Position numbers and translations under genes: made by a program | In this document: positions 13,150-23,976 of the stretch, in pieces | Layout: each line of letters begins with the position of its first letter | Position numbering within the stretch: the stretch's first letter is position 1 | Notes under the pieces: generated by a model | The model's database searches: none | Seen by the model: the letters and a program-made list of their open reading frames with translations, nothing else | What the model was told of the DNA's origin: nothing | Source of the DNA: Anastatus disparis | Taxonomy: Eukaryota > Arthropoda > Insecta > Hymenoptera > Eupelmidae | Assembly (NCBI GenBank): GCA_017163975.1 | Contig: JAFFSR010000218.1 | Coordinates: 5,025,501 to 5,089,500 of the forward strand | Reading direction: 5' to 3' | Length of the DNA: 64,000 nt

Positions 13150-15800
13150 TTAAATAGATTCTGTATTTATTATCGCAAACACACTCTTTCTTTGCGCATT
13201 AGCTTGAATAAATTTGTTCATTAAATGATTAAGAGGTAATTTGTCAACTCGATCTGCGTAGATATTTAAAATTGCACAATTGTTCAACCTACTTTCCAAC
13301 ATAGTCGATCTGGTATAATTTTTGAGTCGACGTAAAGTTGAAAAAGAGCGCTCATTTGTGCATGTCGATCCTGGAATGGTCAAAAGAAGCCGAACTAATT
13401 TAGTGTATTCATAAAAAATAGATCGTAAAGATTCATTCGATTTTAAATACGAAACGATATCACCTAAACTTTTTATGGAATATTCATTTTTTTTTGCATA
13501 TGATAAAAATAAATCCCTTTGTGATAATAAAATTTTACAATCAAAATGATCTAAGGAAACGCTCTCCTCTGTAGATTTATTATAAAAATCAACGATTTCA
13601 GCTACATCATCGTTCATTCCTACCAGAAAATTTTCGAATCGACACAACAGATTTATGGTTGAAGTGTCAAATCGCGTTCTTAGTGCCATTAAAACTTTAT
13701 CATAAATTTCAAAATACAATTTTCGGTAATATATTTCAGGATCACGGAAAATGTAAGCTTCATTATTTGAATCGCACACGTTTTGAAATTTTTCTTTGGC
13801 GAGGCACACGAGGCTCTTCGAGATTCAGAACTTCAACACCTTCATTAACATTTTTCCAAATAGATTCAAATTTACTGTCTCGTTGAACTTCTAAGCTTTC
13901 GAAAACTATTTTGACTAATCTGCTCGAGTTGTTTAAACACAACTCAGATTTTTGTAGTTTTGTATTTAAATTTTCAATCTGTTCGAAAATTTCAGTGATT
14001 GTTGTTAACAAAAAATAAAATTCGAAGGATTGTAAATATTGTAAAAAACTCCTAGATTTGGCGCATACAACAGCATCTACTTCATGATCTGTACTCTTAT
14101 TATCAAAAATTCTAGTAAAGAATTATAATTGTCATTCTCGTGAAGTCTTTTCAAAGAACTTATCCTCATTGTCCATCTAAAAATACAAAAGTTAATATAA
14201 GAATTTTGATATAAGCTATTAAGAATTTTATGTTTAACCATATTCTTTTCGAGTAAAAAAATTATATGAATTGTAAAAAAGTTTTAAAATTGTGATTAAA
14301 TTCTTTTTATTGACATATATGCAAATTTTATTAAAAATATATTTCCCTTAATATGTATAAATAATAAAAGAAAATTTGAAAACATAAAATTTGATTTTAT
14401 TAACACAGAGGCCGAAATATTTTATTTCTTAATTTAAACTTTTTTTCACCAATTGTTTTTTTCAGGATGAATCAATTAATATTAAAATACTAGTTTTCTT
14501 TCGGAGATAAGTTTGACTATTAAAATAAACTGGTAGTTTTTGCTAATAAAATTAATATGTTAATAATAATAAGTTTTTTTGTTCGATTGAAAAAATTTTT
14601 ATCGCTTGAATTACATAAAAGAACATACCTAGTTGGACAAAAGGGTGTTAATGAAGGGCTGTTTTCAGCTTGCAAATCTTTGAATTGGCTGAGTCGTTTT
14701 GGTGAATCGCGTATAAAATTTAATAATTCTTTTATAATTCCAATAAAATTCTTGACAAAAGTCAAGTCTTCCATAGCATCTTGTACGACTAAATTTAGAC
14801 TGTGTGCAAGGCAATGAACATGTAATGCTCGAGGTTCAATTTCACGTATTCGAGCTTGCAGTCCTGTTATTTGACCACTAACATTACGAGCGCCGTCGTA
14901 GCACTGTCCCCGTAAATTAAATATACTTAATCCAAAATTTTTTAACGATTCTTGTACAATTTCAAGAAGAGTTGCTGCTTTAGTACTTTTTGTTTCTCGA
15001 AATCCAAGAAAATATTCATTTATTATTAAATCTTCTCTAACAGTCCTAAAGCACAATGAAATTTGCTCTAATCTTTTTATATCAGAGGTCTCATCAATCA
15101 TTATAGAGAAATAAGGAGCTAACTTAATTTCTTCGAGGATCTCTTGCCTTATGTGATCAGCCATAATGGTCAATATTTCATTAATAAATGTGTGATGTAG
15201 CCATGTATAATTGCTTCCTTTTCTATTTAACCAAGTTTGTAACTCTAAACTATCGTCTGATCTAAGTTTTAAAAGTCTGTAAAAATTAGACTCCTCATCA
15301 TTTTCTCTACGAAAACTTAACCCTTGTCTTGATAAGAAACCAATCGTTGTAAAAATTTTATGCAGTGCTACGCGAGCATTAAGCATTTCTTTTTTTTTGC
15401 ATCAGATAAATGATCAATAATATTCGAGTTGTTGCTTAGCTTTAACTGAATAGCGGCCGTGTGCAGTTCACTGCACTCATGATTTTTAAAACTTTGTACA
15501 GCATTTTTCCAGCAACTAAAACCTGACTCAACGAATGCTTTTCGAGAAGTTTCACACTTTTTATTTTCAAATAAAGGACATTTTTTACTGACAATTTCAG
15601 TACAAAGACTACAGAAGACTTTTTCGTTTTTGTATAGGAGCCAATCGAAGGTCTTTTTCCATCTTTCAAAAGATGCTGGTTTTGATTTATCTATAAAGAT
15701 GAATGAACTGAATTATATTTCTGACTATAATGAATTATTAAAACTTAAAAAATCCGTCTGTAATCATTTGAAGGTTATAAAATTGATTAGCGTTTCAAAG

Positions 15801-15879
<79 letters not shown>

Positions 15880-16717
15880 TTATTGCATTATTAAAAGGTT
15901 GAAAATATCTTTAATTTTCTGTAGTTATATTTTATAGCAAACTTAAATTAACATAAAATAATTTTAATTTCAAAATTGAAAAATATAGTTGTGAAATGAT
16001 AAGATTAACAGAAAAACGTATTTAATTATATATATATAATTACGTCATTAGCGCAAATTTTTTAAGTTAAATAACAGATCAACGCAAGTAAATTTATAAT
16101 ATTTTAAAAACACATACTATTGATAAGGATCTTTGTTAAAGATATATGCAAAATATTTTTAATACTATCTATTTTTGTAATATGACGTAACAAAATTTTC
16201 TAGTATATGCATGAAACATTAATTTGTGTATTTTATAAAAAATCAATCGTAATTTTGATACAGTCTTAAAATCATTGAGACATAAATTCTGTTATCTTAA
16301 ACGAAAATACTTTATTATTTCTAAATTTTGCTTAAAAAATCAATTCTTAATAATGTTTTTACTGAATTCCAGATACACTTAAATTGCTCAGCATGTTTTC
16401 CGCGAATTAGTTTAGCTCAACAGAATAAACGGTTATTCAAAGAAATTTTTTTTTCGAAACTCAATGATATTTTTTATTATCTAAATATTAACCTTAAGTT
16501 TAATTTTTCGATTTTTTAAGTTTTCTCTATTTTTTAAGTAATCTATTTTATTACTTACGTTGATCTTCAGCACTTTTGTGAAAATTTTGAATTTTATTTT
16601 GTATTTCATCCATTTTCATAGAAGGAGCTTTAGAAACAATCGGACCTTCTGAATCATTTTTTGTTTCTTATCTTTTTCTGTAGTATTTTTTATTTCTCTG
16701 ACTACATATCTATCCAT
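13150..16717 (-). pseudogene. hAT transposase (ZMYM/KIAA1586-like type), frameshifted
   Basis: Reading leftward, a first coding exon starts at an ATG at 16717 and ends at 16559 with a GTAAGT donor; a one-base shift lies inside it. Next comes a zinc-finger region (about 15669-15400) with a Cys-x2-Cys pair, His and further Cys residues split over two frames, as in TTF-type fingers of hAT transposases. The central part, 15386-14520, resembles the DUF4371 region (IMIDETSDIKRLEQISLCFR and LRGQCYDGARNVSGQ). The C-terminal part, 14011-13150, ends with the hAT dimerisation domain, seen as GSTCTNERSFSTLRRLKNYT. At least three frame breaks separate these pieces, so no functional enzyme is expected. In an intact relative the protein would cut and paste the element through its DDE-type RNase H fold. 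Confidence 0.88.
15804..15869. repeat. (AT)n microsatellite
   Basis: About 33 AT dinucleotides in an unbroken run inside the hAT transposon. Confidence 0.98.
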
Positions 16718-17184
16718 ATTATTTAAATATTTTGAATATCATACAATGAGAATGAAAAATTTTTACTTTTATCCACAATTTTAAGGAAAGTAACACGACT
16801 ACAATCTTAAATCATGAAATTTCTTTATACATATACGTGACGTCAAGTATGTGTTGCATTGACGGCATAAAACAAATGAAAGCGCATATCTCTTGCGCTT
16901 GCGCATGAGATTTGCTGATGATAGTTGCGCGGCCTTTAAACCAATTCAAGTACGTTCGTATATTAAATGAAACCAATAACACTAATTTATAAAAAAGCAC
17001 GTTCATTAATTAAAGCTATATTTCTTATGAGAGGTTGGGACGTTTTGGCGGCAGAAATCAACTAAATAATAAAATAAGTTACATGCCGTAAATGTATTCT
17101 ATACATATTATACGTCTCATATATATATTTTTTAATGATCATTTTATAAATGTTAAGAAAACATAATTTTTGAATACTTTTTAA

Positions 17185-17236
17185 GGTATGGAATTCCATA
17201 CCATTGATTGTGGGAGATATGGAGCGCTCCATATCT
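17185..17236. repeat. two perfect palindromes beside the hAT right end
   Basis: GGTATGGAATTCCATACC (17185-17202, 18 bp) and GATATGGAGCGCTCCATATC (17216-17235, extendable by one base pair on each side) are perfect palindromes sharing TATGGA. They lie 24-75 bases from the hAT terminus. A related half-site, GGTATGGAAC, occurs just inside the left end near 13052. They are candidate subterminal transposase-binding sites. Confidence 0.75.
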
Positions 17237-17268
17237 TCCATTACGAAGTTGCCACCCCTGTCTATGTA

Positions 17269-17487
17269 TGTTTGGGTGAAAAAGATTATACTTCTAGTCA
17301 GAAGTTCTCGTTATTTTAGGTCTTTTTACAAAAAATTCTATCATTAAACATGCTTTAAGTTTATGTAACAGGAATTTTATAATTTTTATCAAGCAGGGGT
17401 TAAACTATTAGTAAGGTTAAAAAATAAGAGTCTATTAAATACTTTGAACAAATATAAAAATTATTATTATTATTCTTAATATATGTT
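17269..17487. other. spacer between hAT element and retroelement ORF copy
   Basis: AT-rich, no gene seen. Confidence 0.6.
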
Positions 17488-18273
17488 TCATTTACATCTA
17501 TTCTTATACAAGAATTCGACTCGTCCTTCTCCATTCAACGGGCGATTAATAATATCGAATTTCTGTAGATTTTCAGATAACAGTTGGTTCGCAGTACCAG
17601 TTACTAATCCGCTGGTTTCTTCGATTCCGCTGTCTAAAGGTAGACATTCAGGTTCACTTTTATCAGCTGTGGTCAGGAGTTCGTCAAACAATTAGCAGTT
17701 GGCTCTAAAAAGGTAGTACTTTTTGTAATTCATTTTTGCCCAATATTCTCTTCTATTAACAATGCAGTCTTTGCAGTTGTGATCAAAGAAACCTTGACGC
17801 AAGTGTAATTCACACAATTGGAGAGTAATTCTTGCTTAGTTTCTACGGTAAGTGGTCTAGGTTCTGTTCTTAAGCTTTCATAAAATTCCGGAGAATTCAC
17901 GAAGTTGAGACCCTTTTTCTTGCATTCGCGCATTAATTTTCTTTGTCTACTTTTCCTTTGATTTCTAGTTAACTTTGTGATGGATCCTTTAGTCAGATTT
18001 TGATGATTTTGATTCACTGAAAAGCAATTGAGAATTTTAAATTTATTATATATTTTAATTATATATTTTATATGAAATAAACTTAAAAAATTTTAATTCA
18101 GATTTAATTTGTTAATTTTATAACTAAATTTTTTCAATTTTTGACTATACTTTTAATTTAAATAATTCAATAAATTAAATATTCAATACAATGGAAGATG
18201 TTTGAATGAATAAAAGTAAAAAAATGATGTCTAATAAAGTTTTTTTTATAAAATAAATCGAATACTTACTCAT
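17488..18273 (-). pseudogene. retroelement-family Cys/His ORF, copy 1, two exons, frameshifted
   Basis: Exon 1 ends ATGA|GTAAGT at 18270; exon 2 begins at 18016 directly after TTTTCAG with TGAATCAAAATC. Joining gives ATG ATG AAT, so the reading frame starts across the junction. The product matches the 178-residue ORF at 52701-53236: a basic block (LTRNQRKSRQRK), an EPRPL segment, then a motif with His and Cys (GFFDHNCKDC) followed by NYKKYY and LFDELL. Two frame changes, near 17815 and near 17690, break it; the third piece runs to a stop at 17488. It has its own TATA promoter upstream at 18520. The function is unknown; the Cys/His spacing suggests metal binding. The context elsewhere in the window ties this ORF family to Gypsy-like retroelements. 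Confidence 0.68.
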
Positions 18274-18489
18274 TAAAAAATGTAGACAGAGAAAAAAGAG
18301 TGATATATTTGCTTTCCGCTGATTTTTCGCATATACTTGTGAAAACTTGTCGACAAGTAGCTTGTTGTTTTAAATGTAGTCTTTTCAAAATAATTGCTTA
18401 GAATGAATGATTACTTGAGACTTTAAAAAGAACTTGTTTGGAATAATACTTGACACATTTATTTAGTACTTTGAGTGTAGAGTGAACTT

Positions 18490-18530
18490 CAAATCTGAGT
18501 GCTTACTATCGATTCAAGAGATTTTATACC
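18490..18530 (-). promoter_or_regulatory. TATA box and initiator for the copy-1 gene
   Basis: On the minus strand GGGTATAAAATCTC (TATA at about 18522-18528) is followed about 30 bases later by ACTCAGATT, a good arthropod initiator. The leader exon then runs about 220 bases to the GTAAGT donor at 18269. The promoter shares GGTATAAAATCT and CAGATT with the array-unit promoter at 29.8 kb. Confidence 0.72.
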
Positions 18531-18852
18531 CTTAATTCTGAACGGAGATTCTTTAATCCATTCTGTTAATTCTTAAATGGGATTTGGAATGTTGCTTATG
18601 TCTTATTGCTTATAATTAGTTTTGGGAAAATTCTAGTTAATTGTATTCAGCTATAGAGGGTGCTCATTAATTTAAAAATCTTTTATATTTCCGTACAAAA
18701 ATCGTAAAGTTATGATAATTGAAGTAATAAATATTATATGAACATGAGTTGTGTATGAATTGATTTTCAATATTTTTTATAAGCCAATATTTTGTTATTT
18801 AATATTCGCTAATATTTTGCTTATTAGTCGAAAAATTTAATATCATATGGTT

Positions 18853-19055
18853 AATGAAAAGTCCCAAAAAGAAAAAAAAGCCATAAAAGACTTAGAAGCT
18901 GAAGCTCTTGCATGTGTACACACTACAGGCAAGCCAAATCGGCAAGTATATATGCACCTATATACACATGTATGTATATATGTATGTATGCACATATTAC
19001 ATGAAAACGAAAAAGAAAACTTTTCATTTCTGTGCGACAAATTTTTATAATTTTT
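18853..19055 (+). repeat. dispersed repeat family X, copy 1
   Basis: This segment matches 58415-58260 and 57830-57765 on the opposite strand, including CCCAAAAAGAAAA, ATAAAAGACT, GAAGCTCTTG, TCGGCAAGT and TATATGCAC, and further on CTTTTC with TGCGACAAA before a TTTATAATTTT end. In the other copy the two parts are separated by about 430 bases. There is no coding potential. Element class not recognised. Confidence 0.7.
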
Positions 19056-19988
19056 ATGTTATAATTCTAATTTTCTTTATTTACAGAAAATATTTTATTT
19101 TTAATTATAATAAAGAGTAGATTTAACAATAATTAAGATTAATATAGTTATAAGAATTCCGATGATTTTCAATATTTGTATTTCAATTTCAACATTTTAT
19201 ATTTTAGCCTTAATAAATAACTTTCATATAATTATAAGTATTGGAAACCATTTGTAGTTTCTAATTACCAATGTTTTAATAGTAACTTAAGGGATTTTAA
19301 TGAATTTATTATGTGTAATTCAGAATTGTTTTATGTAAATATACAGTTATTTTAATAATATTACAAAAATAGAATATTTCTTTTCTGCGTAACACTATTT
19401 AATAAAAGTAACCGTATGATATAATAAATTTACTCTAACTTAAAATCAACCAAAGTAAATATACAATGCAATTTTATAACTTAACCGTAATATATTTTTC
19501 CTATAGTATTGTTGAAAAATACAGTAAACAGAAAATAGTTTTATATTTTTATTCATTTATTTACATAATCTTTTGTCTTACCTTTCGACTTAAGACTTAT
19601 AATATGCGTCCCTTTTGTTTTATTGCAGCTATATAGACACTGCATATTTATTTTTATTCACATGAACACTATTGTATTAATATTATGACCAATTAGGAAA
19701 CTTTTATAAATATTGTTACACCGAACCGTTTTATGTACGCACAAACGCGTGCTCGTCGATAATTTTATTTTGCATCCTGAAAATTTTATTTTTAAGAAGT
19801 CACTATTTAGTTTTATAGATTAATTTTTATTTATGTTATAAATAGTTATGCTCTAAATGTAACATACTTTAAGAATAATTCAATCAATTTTCTTTTTCTT
19901 ATATGTTCAATTATTTTAATTCAATTTTGCAATTTTAATTTATTATCTTTTTAATATTTTCCATTTTCCAACATTTAATTTTTTAGAA
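19056..19988. other. non-coding spacer
   Basis: AT-rich, no gene or clear repeat seen apart from short A and T runs. Confidence 0.6.
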
Positions 19989-20108
19989 ATATAATAGTAT
20001 ATTATTCACCAAGGGAGTTAATTTCAAAAATGTATTAAATCGTACGTAATTGACAAACATACGATTTAAAGCATTTTTAATTAGCTCCCGTGGTGAATAT
20101 ACGCTTTT
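19989..20108. repeat. foldback element, palindromic, copy 1
   Basis: TATTCACCAAGGGAGTTAAT at the left is mirrored by AATTAGCTCCCGTGGTGAATA at the right, and AAAATGTATTAAATCGTACG by ATACGATTTAAAGCATTTTT inside, so the whole 120 bp folds into a hairpin. The ends match those of the foldback at 61883-62020 (CACCAAGGGAG and CTCCCGTGGTG), while the interiors differ. Confidence 0.8.
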
Positions 20109-20217
20109 TTTTACAAGAGGTGCGAATAGTGGGTGCTTTTTATTCTACCGGTAGGGAGAAAAATACGAAATAAAAATTTCGCGCAGTGTGTATTTTTCAA
20201 ATTTACAAATAAATAAA

Positions 20218-20400
20218 TAATTTAATTTACTAATTATTAGATTTATTTAAACTAGTTTATTTTTATTATAGATATTTGTTGAAAAAACTTCATAAATTAA
20301 AAATAATCTAGATTCTAGTCTTACCTTTTTTATGCGTAATTTCATATATTTTAATAACAATTAGATTTAAGAACAATATATTATGTAACTTACTTTCAAA
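20218..20400 (+). repeat. dispersed repeat family Y, copy 1
   Basis: Shares long colinear similarity with 59281-59465 on the opposite strand, including AAACTAGTTT, GTTGAAAAAAC, TATGCGTAATTTC and AACAATTAGATTTAAGAACA. No ORF. Element class not recognised. Confidence 0.72.
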
Positions 20401-20520
20401 AGAGAGAGAAAGAAAGGTAGAGAAAAGACAAAGAAAGAAGAAAATCGACACAAGTACAGCCAAGTGACAGTTTATGGAACATTTATGAAAATAGAATTCA
20501 CCAATAGGAAAATTCAAAAT

Positions 20521-20789
20521 TTTGGAAAACTACCCAAGCGGGGGTGGTTAGTCAACGCCCCAATTCCAGGGTATATAATCCCCAACCAGGACCAAAAATC
20601 TTGAGTGCGCTTTTGAGCGTGTCTCATAAACACGCTCTCTACAAAATTCAAATTCTCAGCAATTCTCAACTCAACAGCAATTCCAGCAATAACAATTCCA
20701 GCAATTCTCAACTCAACAGCAACTCTCTCTGCAACTCTCAAGGAAATTTTCAAAAGTAACATTCTCTACTTTCAACTCTATTTTGAAAA
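20521..20789 (+). promoter_or_regulatory. retroelement promoter and leader exon with splice donor
   Basis: GGGTATATAATCCCC (TATA at 20572-20578) follows a G-rich patch. The leader downstream carries CAGCAATTC and CAACTCAACAG repeats and CT-rich DNA and ends GAAAA|GTAAGTAA at 20789. It has the same design as leaders ending at 21554, 23654, 24855 (+), 51912, 54520 and 18270 (-). It is probably the start of an LTR-retroelement transcript. The matching downstream ORF is not present in order here. Confidence 0.65.
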
Positions 20790-21090
20790 GTAAGTAATTT
20801 TTATTGCTTTTATTAAAATTCACAATTAAAACATAAAAAAAAACTTTTTATTTTTGATTTACCTAAAGAAAAAAAACAAATTATCTTAACAATTCTATTA
20901 TAAATTTTTTTATATTTAAAAAAAATATTTTTTTAATATTACAAAATAATTAGATTGATTATCAAAATTATTTTCTTTTTGTTTATTATCTTGACAATTT
21001 TTATATTTTATATATTTTAAAAATTATACAATAATTGTTTTCTACTTAAATATATATATATATATATATTTCATTTATCTTCTTAAAACA
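20790..21090 (+). other. AT-rich intron-like spacer
   Basis: Lies between the donor at 20789 and the next leader module; contains a short AT run at about 21050-21069. No gene. Confidence 0.5.
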
Positions 21091-21554
21091 TAACGCGACC
21101 CCGATTTTGAGGACCGTCCTCATCAGACCCCAAGCAGAGCGATAGAGACGTGTTGCTTTGCTTGGCTAGGGGTATAATATCCTAATATTCAATTTAAATA
21201 AAAAAATTAAATCACGACGCGGAAAGGACTTAATATAGATTCCCGCAGTTCTTTTTTGAGCATCAAAGCTGAATACTCAGCTCTTCTTCTTTTTGCTCCA
21301 AGTTGAAATCACTTGTGCTTTCAAACTTCGTTAAGACTCAAAATTTTCACGTTTTCAAGCAGTTCTTTCTTGGGCATCAAAGCTGAACATTCAGCTCTTC
21401 TTCAATTTTTGGCTCCAAGTTGAAAGCGCAAGGGCTTTCAACCTTATTACTATTCTTCAGGACTCAAGTTTCCAAGTCTTCATTTTGGATCTATTCAATT
21501 TTTACTTTCAAATTCAACTTCAAGGTTAACCAGCTCTTTCTGTTCTCTTCAAAA
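21091..21554 (+). mobile_element. LTR or leader module with direct repeats and splice donor
   Basis: The first 90 bases (GCGACCCCG, CCTCATCAGACCCCAA, AGAGCGATAGAG, TTGGCTAG) recur at 26297-26385. GGGGTATAATATCC near 21169 is a possible TATA box. Then two similar segments follow each other, each with CAGTTCTTT, GGGCATCAAAGCTGAA or GAGCATCAAAGCTGAA, CAGCTCTTCTTC, GCTCCAAGTTGAAA and CTTTCAA, an internal duplication of about 120 bases. The module ends CAAAA|GTAAGTAA at 21554. Confidence 0.65.
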
Positions 21555-21786
21555 GTAAGTAAAATTTTCTAAATTATCAAAATTCTTCAATTCATTTATT
21601 TGGTTTTTCCAATTATTTTCAATTTATTTTTTTTTGATATACTTAAATTAGTAATTTTCTTTCTTTCAAATTTGTAATAATTTCTTTTGTTTGTAATAAA
21701 ACATCCAGTAATTTTAAATTATATTTGAATTTATTTTTATTAAATCTAACATTTTATGTCTTCTTAATTATATTTTATTTAACATT

Positions 21787-21832
<46 letters not shown>

Positions 21833-21855
21833 TTTCTAAAATTAAAAATAAAAAG
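21555..21855 (+). other. AT-rich intron-like spacer with (AT)n
   Basis: Follows the donor at 21554; includes an AT microsatellite at about 21789-21832. No gene. Confidence 0.55.
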
Positions 21856-22196
21856 CACGCCAAAAGGCAACAACAAAGTTGGAGCCTGGCACCATTATTT
21901 TAGATACCAACTAGGTTGGTATCATTATAGTGGATTACCCTCCGCGTTTAAACAAAAATTAAAATAGCATTCCGTGTTAGTACCTAGTACCTAGGTGCTT
22001 TCACAGGCCAACTCGTCCGCCGCGAAATCGGAAAAGGCCAGTGCTTCCTTTTTATTTACTAAAATTTATATTTTCTATCTTCAACCTTTCACCTTCCTAT
22101 CCACCCGATATCGAACTCCACTAAACAACCGCGCCCGGTTAAATACCGTTTTACCTATGTTGCGAAAGGGTTAATTCCTCGACGTAACAATATATA
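21856..22196 (+). mobile_element. LTR-like 3' segment, copy 1, ending CGACGTAACA
   Basis: Matches 25148-25470: CACGCCAA and TAGGC-type start, GCATTCCGTGTTA, TTTCACAGGCC, AAGGCCAGTGCT, CGCGCCCGGT, and ACCTATGTTGCGAAAGGGTTAATTC in parts, then CCTCGACGTAACA. The CGACGTAACA end recurs at four places in the window and is probably the 3' edge of LTRs of a Gypsy-like family, whose inverted form TGTTACGTCG would be the 5' edge. I cannot fix the left LTR edge here. Confidence 0.6.
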
Positions 22197-22208
22197 AAAA
22201 AATAAATA

Positions 22209-22395
22209 TAAAAAAAAATCAATTAAATATTAAGAGGCACAGTATCCTTAGTGGGTGCGTTGAAAATCGGTGACCAAAATCCTTAGTGGGTTTTCTGGTC
22301 ACCTGGGACATCTTACCCCTTATAAAAGACGGAAAAGCTCCCGTGTGAGCAGACCTTACCTGCGGGCTCCCGAAAGATCACCGTCACCAATTAAG
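22209..22395 (+). repeat. hairpin repeat R, copy 1
   Basis: About 185 bp beginning ATTAAGAGGCACAGTATCC and ending at TAAGTACG. Inside, GGTGACCA and TGGTCACC bracket AAATCC and GGGTTT, giving a stem of about 14 bp. The same unit occurs at 24442-24625 (+) and 51006-51196 (-); its first 16-35 bases alone occur at 23491 and 23961. Here it joins directly to the last residues of a Gypsy integrase (RLSHIN). Confidence 0.75.
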
Positions 22396-22460
22396 TACGA
22401 TAGACTGAGATTATCTCATATTAACAAAGAGATAAACAGCCATAATAAAAAATAATAATA
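22396..22460 (+). pseudogene. Gypsy integrase C-terminal tail fragment
   Basis: Codes RLRLSHINKEINSHNKK, matching KLRLSHINREINKHKKK at the end of the integrase region near 63590-63640. It places the following envelope gene just downstream of pol, as in envelope-bearing Gypsy elements. The rest of pol is missing here, replaced by repeat R. Confidence 0.72.
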
Positions 22461-22476
22461 GAATAAACATTTATAT

Positions 22477-22490
22477 GGGGGGGGGGGGGG
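22477..22490 (+). repeat. G14 tract upstream of the envelope ORF
   Basis: Fourteen consecutive G bases between the integrase tail and the envelope splice acceptor. The second element copy has G10 at the equivalent place (63695-63704). Confidence 0.95.
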
Positions 22491-22526
22491 ATAAATAATC
22501 CAAACCTTTTTTCTTCTTTGTTTCAG

Positions 22527-23490
22527 GAAAAACATCTTTTTTCAAAATCATGAGTGCCATAACCCTGACACTGTTCCTTTTGATCCTATCATTCACTAAA
22601 ACCAAAGAACTGATTGGGTATGACTGCGGGTCGTGGTACCTGAATGTCACTACTTTGTCCTTGTCGGACGTTGGAGATTGCGACATCATCGGAGATGCTG
22701 TCCAAGTTAAGCCAACTTATATACAACTACTGCAACTCAACGAATACATGGAAACCCATGTCTACCAATGCAAGGTCGAAATACACTGAACAGTATACAA
22801 ATGCGGAATGTTTTCCCATCTATCTATTGTTACCAACGGAGAAAATGAATATACAAAAGAGGTAAACCAGAACGCGTGTAAAGATGCCCATCTCACGGGT
22901 ACGTTAAAATTAACGGATACTCACGTTATTCATGAATTAAGAGCCAACAACACTGCAACTCATAGTATAAACTTCGCTCGGATAATTAATGAATTCGGCG
23001 ATTGCACTGCAACCACCTATTCAGACCCTTACGGCACCTGGAATAACGTGATAGTACAAGGAACCGTGAAAATTACACTAAGTGACTATACTGCAAGGAT
23101 ATCATTAGATCGGAATATCATCCATCTAAGGACAGGAACAACATACCGTTTAGGAGAAGGTAACTGCATCGATTCCGAAGGAGGATACACCTTCTGGTAT
23201 TTTGTTCTACATGACAACTGCAAGTTTAACCAATATGGAGTATTGTACGAAGGATTTGTCAGCAAGATAACGAGTGATGAATTAGGAGAATTACAAACTG
23301 TATACTAGCTCACCACGCAAGACATAACGTTCGCATTAACACCTAAAAATAAGCTAAATGTATGCGGATATTCAGTATGAAAGGGCCAGGATTTATGGCA
23401 GTAGTAGCCGGTGAGGTGGTACACATAGTCGAGTGTATACCGGTCGAAGTCAAATTAGAACATGGTAATAAATCTAAAATAAAATCTTAA
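22527..23490 (+). pseudogene. retroelement envelope glycoprotein, N-terminal part, disrupted
   Basis: A pyrimidine-rich acceptor, TTCTTCTTTGTTTCAG, ends at 22526, 24 bases before the ATG at 22550. This fits a spliced subgenomic envelope mRNA. The product begins with a hydrophobic signal peptide (about residues 2-16), then GYDCG, a Cys-rich ectodomain, CKVEIH and KCGMFSH. A TGA near 22787 interrupts the frame between those motifs, and TAG at 23306 plus a later TGA interrupt it again. The pattern resembles the class of glycoproteins found in chuviruses and in insect retroelements that captured such a gene; that assignment is from memory of family features and needs a search. The C-terminal part lies at 25480-26096 beyond a 2-kb insertion. 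Not functional as it stands. Confidence 0.7.
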
Positions 23491-23654
23491 ATATTAAGAG
23501 GCACAGTATCCTTAGTGGGTGCTCTGAAAACTTCAGTAAACAACTCAACTGTTCGAACATCTTAGGCCAGTGGATCTCAAAGGACACCATATTAACTCTC
23601 TCTCTCTCTCTCTCTCTCTCTGGTGCGCCCCACCTGGTAAAAGGAATTCTACTA
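23491..23654 (+). promoter_or_regulatory. retroelement leader segment with (CT)n and splice donor
   Basis: Starts with the first 35 bases of repeat R, then CAGTGGATCT, GGACACCATA, a (CT)n run at 23595-23621, GGTGCGCCCCA and GAATTCTACTA|GTAAGT. The minus strand at 52010-51912 carries the same order, showing one element family in two places. The segment marks the left edge of the insertion that splits the envelope gene. Confidence 0.65.
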
Positions 23655-23960
23655 GTAAGTTTTACTGATCTGTATTTTTTTAAATAATTTACAAAGATTT
23701 TAAAAATAAATATTAAATTAAGTTTTACTGATCTGTACTTTTTAAATATAATTTACAAAGATTTTAAAAATAAATATCAAATTAAGTTTATTTAATTCGT
23801 TTCTCTTTTCTATTTTTTTTATTATTACAATTTACATTTTTTTTTTATATTTTTAATAATATTTTCTTTTATTTTATATTTTAATTTCAAAACAAAATTA
23901 ATAATAACTAAAATATATATTCATATATAAAAAAGAAATAAATAAAAAAATAAATTAAAT
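23655..23960 (+). other. AT-rich spacer with a short tandem duplication
   Basis: TTTTACTGATCTGTA with its downstream 50 bases is repeated twice (about 23660 and 23722). No gene. Confidence 0.6.
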
Positions 23961-23976
23961 ATTAAGAGGCACAGTA

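Larger units (their letters stand above)
13026..17260 (-). mobile_element. hAT DNA transposon with matching ends and 8-bp target duplication
   Basis: The left end starts CAGGGGTGGCA and the right end finishes TGCCACCCCTG, an 11-bp terminal inverted repeat typical of hAT elements. The flanks carry the same 8 bases, TCTATGTA (13018-13025 and 17261-17268), which is the expected hAT target-site duplication. The 4235-bp interior codes a transposase on the minus strand, now broken by frameshifts. The undamaged duplication suggests a fairly recent insertion, while the coding damage shows this copy is not autonomous now. An AT microsatellite at 15804-15869 lies inside. Confidence 0.92.

Noticed and set aside
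18847..19120. Overlapping frames in repeat X (18.8-19.1 kb, and the counterparts at 58.2-58.4 kb)
   Set aside because: The two repeat copies do not keep a common reading frame.
23622..23638. TGGTGCGCCCCACC as a tRNA primer-binding site
   Set aside because: It starts with TGG and recurs on the minus strand at about 51935, but it follows a (CT)n run and not an LTR end, and I cannot match it to a specific tRNA 3' end.
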